Assembly (NCBI RefSeq): GCF_019884785.1
Contig: NZ_CP082326.1
Span: 3,341,355-3,405,354 of the forward strand
Reading direction: 5' to 3'
DNA: 64,000 nt
Source of the DNA: Crassaminicella profunda
Lineage (GTDB): Bacteria; Bacillota; Clostridia; Peptostreptococcales; Thermotaleaceae
Below are positions 32,007 to 40,632 of this stretch, one piece after another. Position 1 is the stretch's first letter, and the number at the start of each line of letters is the position of its first letter. The translations under genes were made by a program, and so were the position numbers. The notes beneath the pieces are model-generated. The model was not told where the DNA came from and searched no databases. It saw nothing but the letters and a program-made list of their open reading frames with translations.

Positions 32007-34952
32007 TTTTGTTTTCACTGCATTTTTTGAACCCATCATAAATAACAATATAGCTACTACCAACATGATTGCAAGTATACTAATTCCCTTTTGCATACTA
32101 AAAGTCATAATCATACCATATACTAATGGTCCTAATGCTTCTCCTAAAGATTCGTATAAGCTATATACTCCCATAGATTTTGATTCTCCAAGTCTTTGTA
32201 CTGGATCTAATTGAGAAAAATAGTCCATTTCATGGTTCAATCCAAAACTATCTGTTATTCCTAACATAATGACTACCATAAAGGCAATCCATATAGAATG
32301 ATTCCATGCAAATATAAACATGGTCCCTGCTAACATTAAAGCTGCAACAATAATAGATTTTCTAGCTCCTAAATATTTAGATGTAATCTTTGTTAGAGAA
32401 GGTCCTAAATATATAGTGCATACACCATATAGTAAGAATGCTCTACCTACGATTTCAGGTGTTAATCCTTTTTCATCAATAAAAATTGGGAAGAAAAAGT
32501 ATAAAAACATACCACATATAGCCGATGGTAGAAATTCTAAAATAAAAAATGTCAATACATCTTTGTTCATAACAAAATTAAGTAAGCTAATGTCCTTTTT
32601 CTCATTCTCTTGTTGGTATTTAAATTTATTTTTAATAAATTTAAATATAAATCCTCCACCAACTACAATCACTACACTAATTACATAAAATACTTTTGCA
32701 TATCCTATTTTTCCTACAATCATACTTCCAATTACAGATCCTGCATTGATTCCTGCTAACGCTCCAGCTGAAAAAGCTACAATACCCGCTTCTTTTTTTT
32801 CTTCATCTTTTGTTGATAACATATACGTTCTCATAGCAATTAAAAATAAGCCAAAACCAATCCCAAATAAACCTCTACTGAAAATCAATCCTATTGAACT
32901 TGATATATTAGCTGTAAAAATAGATCCTATAATCATAACCACACAACCAAATAACATATCCATCTTCATACTATAAGCATGTTTAATATGTCCATACACT
33001 ATAGATGTAATTGCTAATAGTGTAGTTTCTATTACCATAGGTAATGCAATAACTATATTTTCAGGTAGTCCCCATAGGGGTTCATAAAGTTTTTTAGCAT
33101 AGATTACTAAGAATGTAGAAGACATAAATATGCCCATATACATAATAAAACATACAAATCTAATGACACCCACATCTACTTCATTTTTTTCCCTACCAGA
33201 AATATTTATTTGATTCTTCTTGTCTAACACTTTATGATCAAAAATAATCATTTCCATAAATATAAATAATAATATAGTAATAATTACTAATAACTTCATA
33301 AATAACGCTTTAAACATATTCTTATTTGCTTCTTTGTAAGCAAGTAAATCTTTTCCTACTTCAATAATACCTACAATTTCATTTTTTGTATTATAAACAG
33401 GACCTAATACATACATCCATTCCCCATCATTATCTTTTTCTTTTGCTTTATACACCTCTCCCTTATGATATACCTCATAAAAAGGTGAATTTTTAAAATC
33501 ATAATTGTAGGGATGAAACATATCTGTATCTGCATCATTATAAGTCACAATATGCACCTTTTGATTAATCACCTTATAAAGACCTGCATACATACTATAA
33601 TCGAGATCATCATTTACCGTAATACATTTATTTAATCCATTTACTAAATCTATAAAATCCTTACTCCTATACTGATTAAGTGATTGTAATTTTTCTAATT
33701 CATTTCCATGAATAGATTTTTTTGCTATTTCTAACTTTGTCAAAAGATTTTCATATTGATTCTCTTCATATCTACTTGCCATATTTTCATACACAATATT
33801 TGTAACAATACTACTTGTAGAAATGAGCATGATAATAATCAATACAGATTGTTTTACTAATTTCCTATTCCCCATACTAATTTTATCGTATAATTTTCTT
33901 ATGAAAATAAACATAAAATAGATCAATACAATAAGTTGCAACCATAAAATAATATTAAATACACTTCTACCTAATGAAATTTTCCATTTATCTATAATTT
34001 TCAAACCTTTTCCTAATGTAAAATCTATAACTTTGTCATTATTGCATACAATAATATGATCTTCTTTATTAATCTTGAACTTTTTAAATTCATAAAAATC
34101 ATCTACATATGCTTTTTTTTCACAAATTTCTTTATTTAAAATATCTTTAACAGATTTTTTGTCTATACAAAAAATCCTTCCTTGTCCTATATCACTGATA
34201 TATACTTTACCTTTAGATGAAATCTGTACTTCACAAGGTATAACAAGTTTTTCTCCTTCCTTATACATAGTGGAATGAATTTGTTTTTCTAAATCACCCA
34301 TATAAACTTTTCCATCTTTTGTTGTAAAAATAAATTTGCTAAAATCAGGATAAATATCTATATCATATATATAGCTGTCGGCTTCAAAGAAAATATGCTT
34401 TTTTTCTTTGATGATTACTCCTGTTTCTTTATTCAAACCATATAGCTTAATCTCATTTCCCTTACAAAAGCTAAAGTCAATACGTTCATCATTGATTTTA
34501 ATATTTTTTATTTTCCCATTTAATGGAACATTGTCTTCTTCTTTATATTCTTTTGTGTATAGTTTTTTTTCAAATTCCCCATCTGGACTGTATTTAAGAA
34601 TACTTTCCCTTTCTATAAAGCTCCCCAGCTCATCAAAATAAGTACTCAATACATAGAAATATCCATCTTCGTCTACATCTATATCATTTACATAATAAAA
34701 ATTTTTGTCATAATCGTTTGATCGATAAAATTCTTTTAAAACAGTCCCATCATAAGCAGTTTTAATAATCTTTGAGCGAGAAGATGTAACAATATAATAA
34801 TTGTCTTTAACATCCTTTATGGCTGTAAAAACATTTTCTAACTTATTTTCACCACTCCATATATTTTCAAAATACCGCTGTTTATTATAAAAAATTGAAA
34901 TGATCAATAATAAAATCATTAAGATGACGAATAAATTTTTATTTTTTCTCAT
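31989..34952 (-). CDS. Sensor domain fused to an MFS transporter
   Basis: This 987-residue protein combines, in order: TM helix 7-21, an external propeller-like domain (about 35-325), TM 333-351, TM 366-387, an external Cache-like domain (390-540) ending GEWMYVLGPVYNTKNEIVGIIEVG, TM 549-571, and a complete MFS-type transporter (about 593-975, 12 helices with FSRGLFGIGFGLFLIAMRTYML in the first half). Its first 575 residues have the same plan as the cyclase-like receptor of the locus, so one sensor design is coupled to two outputs. The MFS part may transport a compound or may be a signalling relic. It is the last gene of the main injection-system operon, 22 bases after the GNAT gene. Confidence 0.8.
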   Translation of the reverse strand: MRKNKNLFVILMILLLIISIFYNKQRYFENIWSGENKLENVFTAIKDVKDNYYIVTSSRSKIIKTAYDGTVLKEFYRSNDYDKNFYYVNDIDVDEDGYFYVLSTYFDELGSFIERESILKYSPDGEFEKKLYTKEYKEEDNVPLNGKIKNIKINDERIDFSFCKGNEIKLYGLNKETGVIIKEKKHIFFEADSYIYDIDIYPDFSKFIFTTKDGKVYMGDLEKQIHSTMYKEGEKLVIPCEVQISSKGKVYISDIGQGRIFCIDKKSVKDILNKEICEKKAYVDDFYEFKKFKINKEDHIIVCNNDKVIDFTLGKGLKIIDKWKISLGRSVFNIILWLQLIVLIYFMFIFIRKLYDKISMGNRKLVKQSVLIIIMLISTSSIVTNIVYENMASRYEENQYENLLTKLEIAKKSIHGNELEKLQSLNQYRSKDFIDLVNGLNKCITVNDDLDYSMYAGLYKVINQKVHIVTYNDADTDMFHPYNYDFKNSPFYEVYHKGEVYKAKEKDNDGEWMYVLGPVYNTKNEIVGIIEVGKDLLAYKEANKNMFKALFMKLLVIITILLFIFMEMIIFDHKVLDKKNQINISGREKNEVDVGVIRFVCFIMYMGIFMSSTFLVIYAKKLYEPLWGLPENIVIALPMVIETTLLAITSIVYGHIKHAYSMKMDMLFGCVVMIIGSIFTANISSSIGLIFSRGLFGIGFGLFLIAMRTYMLSTKDEEKKEAGIVAFSAGALAGINAGSVIGSMIVGKIGYAKVFYVISVVIVVGGGFIFKFIKNKFKYQQENEKKDISLLNFVMNKDVLTFFILEFLPSAICGMFLYFFFPIFIDEKGLTPEIVGRAFLLYGVCTIYLGPSLTKITSKYLGARKSIIVAALMLAGTMFIFAWNHSIWIAFMVVIMLGITDSFGLNHEMDYFSQLDPVQRLGESKSMGVYSLYESLGEALGPLVYGMIMTFSMQKGISILAIMLVVAILLFMMGSKNAVKTKEKIEG

Positions 34953-34974
34953 TTTTCATCTTCTCTTCCCCTCA

Positions 34975-35487
34975 CTAGATGTTTAAATAATACCAAAGAG
35001 CATCTTCACCTGCTTCATAATAATCTGGAAATCTTCCTACCTGCTGAAAACCTATTTTTTTTAATAAACATCTTATTGTACAATAAGATTCTTTATCAGA
35101 TGTATCTATTAGAAGGCCTCTACCCTCACTATTTTTTACAAATTCAATGGTTATTTGCAATAATTTTTCTCCTATTCCATTTCCTCGATATTCTTTTTTT
35201 ATAGAATTAAAGGTTCCTAAAAAAATACCATTTTTATGCTCTGCTTCTTTTACTCCAGCACAAGCAATCATCTCATCTCCATCTAGCACATACCAATATC
35301 TGCTTTTCTCATCCCCTAAACTCTCAACTGGATGTATATGAGCATTTTCTAATTCGCCTCTAGTTAAATATGTACCAAAGGAATCTTTTCTTGTAAAAAA
35401 CTGAGCAGCCTTTATAGCCATTTCTATATCCTCTAAAATATATATTGGATAATTACAAAGATAACCATATAAATTGTACATCATCAC
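34975..35487 (-). CDS. GNAT family N-acetyltransferase
   Basis: This 170-residue GNAT protein shows RYWYVLDGDEMIACAGVKEAE, GTFNSIKKEYRGNGIGEKLLQITIEF (acetyl-CoA pyrophosphate loop R-G-N-G-I-G) and NSEGRGLLIDTSDKESYCTIRCLLKKIGFQQVGRFPDYYEAGEDALWYY at the C-terminus. It is preceded within 15 bases by the Ig-ended baseplate protein and followed by the sensor-MFS gene, so it is co-transcribed with the injection system. It might acetylate a structural or cargo protein; a small-molecule substrate is equally possible. Confidence 0.8.
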   Translation of the reverse strand: MMMYNLYGYLCNYPIYILEDIEMAIKAAQFFTRKDSFGTYLTRGELENAHIHPVESLGDEKSRYWYVLDGDEMIACAGVKEAEHKNGIFLGTFNSIKKEYRGNGIGEKLLQITIEFVKNSEGRGLLIDTSDKESYCTIRCLLKKIGFQQVGRFPDYYEAGEDALWYYLNI

Positions 35488-35501
35488 ATCCCTCAGTTCT
35501 A

Positions 35502-37289
35502 TTATTTATACTCCACAACTACAAATGCAGAGGCTTCTTTCGTTTCATCTATTTCACTTTGAGCAATAATTTCATATACTCCTTCTTTACTAGGTGCTAT
35601 ATAAACACCATTCTCATCAATGACGCCTCCATCCTCTTCTTTTACACTCCATTTACATGTTTGCTCATCTATTCCTTTTACCTCAGCTGTAAAGTTCACT
35701 CGTCCTCTTGGCGCTGTTGTTATGGCATCTGGTTTTATTGAGATCCTTATATCCATTGATTGATCATGTTCTCTTAAGTTTTCCATATCTTTTTTATATG
35801 CCCACCATCTTATATGAACAGCATCTGCATCCGTAATATCCATAAGCTTAGCCCCTATCCTAAAGGTTCCTTTATCTACGTAAGCAATTGCTCCTAAAGA
35901 TACTTTAGGTTCCTTTGGCTCATAAGCTGTTTTATTAAAAATATCAGAGTTTCCAAAAATAAGCTGATTTTCCATAAGACTATTTTCTTCCTTTTGTTCT
36001 ATTGCTAAATAGATACACACATTTCCTGGGCCTAATTCATGAATAATTTCATCTGAAAAATAACTATTATGATATTTAGGATCTAATCCAAAATTTATTG
36101 TGCATGTACCTGTTTTGTATTGTACATCACTTTTTATCAGTAATTGTTCCTCTTGATTATTTTGATTTGAAAAATTGTTCTTTTTATTCTCTTCCTCTTT
36201 TTTTATTTCTTTTTCACTTTTCCTATCTTGAATCTCTTGCATCATAGATAAAATAGAAGGACTCAAAACATATTGTGCAAATGGATTTTTTTCAATCTTT
36301 TTAATCATATAAGAAGTTCCTGCTCTGATTAATTCTATTTTAGCTAAATAAATATTTTGCTTTTCTGTATTTGCTAAAAAACGATCCATATGCATGCCAT
36401 AATACTGCATCATAACTTTTTTATCTAGAGCTTCTTCTATAATAGAAACTTCATTATTTCCATCTGTATTTGCACCAAAGATTTTTTCTCCTTTTTTAAG
36501 ATGAAAAGATTCCTCATTTAATCGAATATTGCCTATTACATTTTTTACATGATTTGCTTTTATTCTATAGTTAATTTCATATTGATCCTTCATTTCAAAT
36601 TTAGATTCGTCAAATGCAATCTTTATTTTATTGTTTCCATTTTCATCAACGAAGTGATCTGTATCTAACTCATATTTCAGTAAAATAGGCATACTTCTAT
36701 GATGCTTTTCGATAATCACCTTTAGTTCAAATTCCTTTAATGGATTCACATACCTAGGGGTAATATGTTTGATAGTAATATCTTTACTTTTATAAATAAT
36801 TTTTGTATTGCTTACCAATCCTTTAAAGGTTAACTCTTCTTCATCTGGCTCTTCTGTTTTAATGATAAGCTTGTAGCCTTCTCTATATCTATTAAATTCA
36901 CTTACATCTTCAAATTTAGCTGAAGAGTTCACCATAGCATGAATAGGCTCCTTTTCCTCTTCATCATATTCAATACATAAATATACATAATCCGCATTTT
37001 CATTTTCTAAAAATCCTTCTATCATAGAAAGTTTTTTTATAATTGGATTATCAACTACAATTTCCCTTCCTCCATAATCTAATGCTACACCCATTTCTAA
37101 AGAAACACTTTGATCATCCACTTGAATAATGTCCAATCCACATACGATCCCCACACCATGTAATGCTCTATTGATCAATCTTCTTTTATCATTAAAATAC
37201 TTTTGTTCTGATTGAAAATCTCGTACCGTTAACAATTTACCATAAAAAAACTTATTTCTGTCAAACGGAAAATATTTCTGGTTTCTCAC
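35502..37289 (-). CDS. Injection-system baseplate-associated or fibre-like protein with C-terminal Ig domain
   Basis: This 595-residue protein begins KYFPFDRNKFFYGKLLTVRDFQSEQKYFNDKRRLINRALHG, a start that I associate with proteins following the tail protein I gene in Streptomyces- and cyanobacteria-type injection loci. The middle is beta-rich, with a Lys/Glu/Asn linker around 355-375. The last 90 residues (SIKPDAITTAPRGRVNFTAEVKG...VVVEYK) look like a bacterial Ig-like (BIG2-type) domain. By position it could be the host-contact or membrane-contact element at the baseplate rim. No trimeric adhesin repeats are seen. The start is GTG after GGGGGAGTATAG. Confidence 0.65.
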   Translation of the reverse strand: MRNQKYFPFDRNKFFYGKLLTVRDFQSEQKYFNDKRRLINRALHGVGIVCGLDIIQVDDQSVSLEMGVALDYGGREIVVDNPIIKKLSMIEGFLENENADYVYLCIEYDEEEKEPIHAMVNSSAKFEDVSEFNRYREGYKLIIKTEEPDEEELTFKGLVSNTKIIYKSKDITIKHITPRYVNPLKEFELKVIIEKHHRSMPILLKYELDTDHFVDENGNNKIKIAFDESKFEMKDQYEINYRIKANHVKNVIGNIRLNEESFHLKKGEKIFGANTDGNNEVSIIEEALDKKVMMQYYGMHMDRFLANTEKQNIYLAKIELIRAGTSYMIKKIEKNPFAQYVLSPSILSMMQEIQDRKSEKEIKKEEENKKNNFSNQNNQEEQLLIKSDVQYKTGTCTINFGLDPKYHNSYFSDEIIHELGPGNVCIYLAIEQKEENSLMENQLIFGNSDIFNKTAYEPKEPKVSLGAIAYVDKGTFRIGAKLMDITDADAVHIRWWAYKKDMENLREHDQSMDIRISIKPDAITTAPRGRVNFTAEVKGIDEQTCKWSVKEEDGGVIDENGVYIAPSKEGVYEIIAQSEIDETKEASAFVVVEYK

Positions 37290-37315
37290 CTATACTCCCC
37301 CTCTCATTTCATAAT

Positions 37316-38425
37316 TTATTCCTCTAATAAAATTGTTGAAAATGGTATAGCTGAATCATTATCTAATCTTAATGGCATTAACTGAGTAAGTCTTGTATTC
37401 ACGCCTAAATATGTATGCTGATCCATATAGATAAATGGCTTTAATACAACTAGATTAACTTGTGTATAAGCTGGCTTATATTTTTCTATAATTTTTTTCA
37501 ATGTCATATATTCTTTTTCTGTACGAACACTTTCACTTTTTACAAGAATTGTGAACATATATGGATGATCTCCATATAAATTTTCTAATAAATTTTTAGC
37601 ATATTGATCTACCATAAATTTTTTTACACGAAATTGTTCAATAATATAAGGTTTTTCTCCTGTATATAATTCAATAACTTCTTCTAACCCTTTTTGTGTC
37701 CCCTTTTTCTTATAGAGATTTACCGCATTTTTTACAAGTTTTTTCAATTGATCTCTTGTCCATAAATAATGATCTTCTATACCCACCCACATAGATAGCC
37801 ATTCTAAAAAATCTTTAGAGACCATATCTGGATCAAAGTATTTATGCATATGATCAATTTCTTCTTCCATATCCAAAAACATTGTTTGAAATATGCCTAA
37901 AAATCTTTGTAAGAAATCTTTACTTTTCTTATCTTCCCTATATATTTCAGGAAGGTATTCTAAATAAGATTGCATTGGAAAATATATTCTCATTTTTTTT
38001 ATAAAAGGAAAACTTTCTTCACTCCCTACAAATTCAAGCTTATACCATAAGTATCTTCCCTTGGCTTTATGTAACAGAGCATCCATTGGATTTAATATAC
38101 TTTCTATCCAAAAATTTTCTAATACTTCTAGCTTTTTTTGAAAGGAAATACTTTTATCCATCATCAATTGATCAAGATTTATACTTTCTCCATTTAAAAC
38201 TACTTCTTTACTTTCATTGGCAAAATAGGAAAATTTAATATATGTTTCTTCTGGAATATAGGCATCCATAATAACTCTATGCCATATAGTTTCCTTTTCA
38301 CAGCTATCCAATGATTTTGATAAGCATACATGATCCTGCTTTAACCAATCTGTATCTTGATTAAAGGAAAAATATTTTAACTCTTCACTCACAAACTCAC
38401 CCCAACCTCTATATGCTTTATTCAT
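37316..38425 (-). CDS. Phage tail protein I-like baseplate protein (TIGR02242 type)
   Basis: This 369-residue protein contains the core YLEYLPEIYREDKKSKDFLQRFLGIFQTMFLDMEEEIDHM, then FDPDMVSKDFLEWLSMWVGIEDHYLWTRDQLKKLVKNAVNLYKKKGTQKGLEEVIELYTGEKPYIIE (about 150-265), the signature of the 'phage tail protein' family at the end of baseplate gene clusters. Such proteins link the wedge (gpJ) to fibres. Its start overlaps the preceding baseplate gene by eight bases. The remaining N-terminal 150 residues form a separate beta domain. Confidence 0.82.
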   Translation of the reverse strand: MNKAYRGWGEFVSEELKYFSFNQDTDWLKQDHVCLSKSLDSCEKETIWHRVIMDAYIPEETYIKFSYFANESKEVVLNGESINLDQLMMDKSISFQKKLEVLENFWIESILNPMDALLHKAKGRYLWYKLEFVGSEESFPFIKKMRIYFPMQSYLEYLPEIYREDKKSKDFLQRFLGIFQTMFLDMEEEIDHMHKYFDPDMVSKDFLEWLSMWVGIEDHYLWTRDQLKKLVKNAVNLYKKKGTQKGLEEVIELYTGEKPYIIEQFRVKKFMVDQYAKNLLENLYGDHPYMFTILVKSESVRTEKEYMTLKKIIEKYKPAYTQVNLVVLKPFIYMDQHTYLGVNTRLTQLMPLRLDNDSAIPFSTILLEE

Positions 38426-40604
38426 CTACTACCATTTCTATATAACATTCTTTGAAATAAGCTAATCCATAATAAGGAATTTCTATATCTCCATTAGAGT
38501 TTTTATGAAATTCCGTTCCACTCGCACTAATGGATAAACGCTTTACATATTCTATACAACCTAATCCATTGACTAAATCATAAAGTTTCCCTCTATGCAC
38601 TGTATCTCCAAACTGCCATTGATTTTTTTGATGAATCGAATCAATTGGGTTTAAAAACTTCTTTAGTTCTTTTTTTATACTTTCTATTCCATTTCTATAA
38701 TAAGGTTTTACTACTACTTCTCCATATACAGTAATCCCAATATATTTTGGAGACATGACATGTACTTCTGTAGTAATTAATCTATATTCATTGATATATT
38801 TTTGAATATTTAATTTTTGCATTTTATTTAATATGGGTCGTTCTTCATCGCTATAAGGAACAACTACTAATGTTATACAATTTTCTGCTTTTTTATTTGG
38901 ATATCCTAGCAAGCCGGGTCTATATAGTGATAACACTTTTACTCTAGCAATTCTTAGCCCTGGCGTTGAAAGAACAATATTTTCATAATCAACTTCTGTA
39001 ATAGCTCTATAAGATCCATTCAATTCTTTTTCCATTCTTAACTTAGCTTCTTCAATAGTTTCTTTATCTTTTCCTATTTGTATCAATCCACAATTATTTG
39101 CTTTGATCTCTTCTATATATTCCTCATTGGATACTATCATCAAATCTTTTGTCTTAATATTTCCCTGCTCTCCATTACTAATTCCATAGGCAATAACAGC
39201 TATATTTTGCTGTCCTATATAAGGAATTTTTCCATGTTCATTATCTCCAAACTGGATAATCCCTAGGTCTTCATCTAACATATAATGAGAATCTCTTGGT
39301 TTTGATGTCTCTAAGTCTTCTACTTTTTCCCAATCTTCCCATATATATTGATGCTCTTCATTTATTCTTCCTACTTGTAGTTGAAAATCATCATATACGA
39401 TTTCTTTATCTGGTAATTCAATGATTTGATTAGGTAATCCATTACTTTCTCCTATTATTCTTTTTTGTTTAAATTCCTTATCATAATGAATCATTCTCCA
39501 CCATGATTGATCTAATAAATTCATTTTATTGATTATTTTTTTATCTATTTCTATGATACAAACATTATTTTTCTCATCAATATCTTTTTTTACAAACTCA
39601 TCAACAAATATCCACTCATGGTCCTTTACTTTCATTTGCACTTGAGTGTCTCCATATATTCCTAAATACGAGTCTATTTTCACCATTCCCTGTTCTAAAT
39701 TTTGCATAGGTACATCTATATATTCACAATATGTATTTTTTTGAATTGCTTCAAATACATTAAAGCTAACCTTTTCAATTTTAGGCGATACATCATAAAA
39801 GCTCTGATGCAATTCTCCTTTTATCCAATACAACTCTTCTTTTTCAAATAAACATCTTCTTTCTTGTTCTATATGAGGAACTTCTTTAAAAGTTATATTT
39901 CCGCTTTGTAAAAAAGAATGTGTATCATCTTCTAGTATTTCTAAAGAATACCAATCTTCCTTGCCCTCCTGATTTCCATAAATTTTCCAATTTATCTGAG
40001 CAAGTTTCTCAAAATCTCTTGGGATTTTGTTTCTTTTTATATTATATTCATCGTAAATATGGAAGAATATAGATACCTTATCCTTTAACCATAATGGATT
40101 GTGCATTCCTATATATATTTCATTTCCTACTTTAGGATTTTTCCCAAAAGCATAATAAGCAATCTCTCGATCAATATTTATATTGGTTACATCTTTAAAA
40201 ATCCCCTCATTTACCACAATGATTTTTTCGATTATATTGTTATATAATTTCACTTCTTTTTCTATTTCAAAGTGAATATCTTCAGCTAAAAATTTTAACT
40301 TTTGAGGCAATAGGATACAAGGTTTCATGCTTTTAAATTCTACTTCCACATTTATTTTAGAAGGAGATGCACAAAAAGGTTTTACTCCTAAAAGCTTTAA
40401 AAATTTATATTTACTTTTTTGACTAATTTGGTCCATATAATATTGTTGCATCTCTTTTAACCAAGCAAACAACTCTAAAAAGGTTATCCCCGGATCATGA
40501 ACATTCTCATCCGTCCACTGTGGAGCATATCTAGGGATCAATTTTTTTGATTCCTCTAAAATATCTATAAATTCTTGGTCATCAAGATTGGGTAAAGGTA
40601 ACAT
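38418..40604 (-). CDS. Baseplate J-like wedge protein (second copy, TIGR02243 type)
   Basis: This 728-residue protein begins LPLPNLDDQEFIDILEESKKLIPRYAPQWTDENVHDPGITFLELFAWLKEMQQYYMDQIS, the characteristic opening of 'putative baseplate assembly protein' in injection systems. The second half has LGIIQFGDNEHGKIPYIGQQNIAVIAYG, EAKLRMEKELNGSYRAITEVDYENIVLSTPGLRIARVKV and NCITLVVVPYSDEERPIL, the gpJ/Afp11-12 fold. The ATG is set by AAGGTGGTGATTTT; eight further codons upstream are probably untranslated. It lies downstream of the larger J-like gene by 28 bases and should form the wedge heterodimer with it. Confidence 0.85.
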   Translation of the reverse strand: MLPLPNLDDQEFIDILEESKKLIPRYAPQWTDENVHDPGITFLELFAWLKEMQQYYMDQISQKSKYKFLKLLGVKPFCASPSKINVEVEFKSMKPCILLPQKLKFLAEDIHFEIEKEVKLYNNIIEKIIVVNEGIFKDVTNINIDREIAYYAFGKNPKVGNEIYIGMHNPLWLKDKVSIFFHIYDEYNIKRNKIPRDFEKLAQINWKIYGNQEGKEDWYSLEILEDDTHSFLQSGNITFKEVPHIEQERRCLFEKEELYWIKGELHQSFYDVSPKIEKVSFNVFEAIQKNTYCEYIDVPMQNLEQGMVKIDSYLGIYGDTQVQMKVKDHEWIFVDEFVKKDIDEKNNVCIIEIDKKIINKMNLLDQSWWRMIHYDKEFKQKRIIGESNGLPNQIIELPDKEIVYDDFQLQVGRINEEHQYIWEDWEKVEDLETSKPRDSHYMLDEDLGIIQFGDNEHGKIPYIGQQNIAVIAYGISNGEQGNIKTKDLMIVSNEEYIEEIKANNCGLIQIGKDKETIEEAKLRMEKELNGSYRAITEVDYENIVLSTPGLRIARVKVLSLYRPGLLGYPNKKAENCITLVVVPYSDEERPILNKMQKLNIQKYINEYRLITTEVHVMSPKYIGITVYGEVVVKPYYRNGIESIKKELKKFLNPIDSIHQKNQWQFGDTVHRGKLYDLVNGLGCIEYVKRLSISASGTEFHKNSNGDIEIPYYGLAYFKECYIEMVVDE

Positions 40605-40632
40605 AAAATCACCACCTTCTATTTGCAATAGC

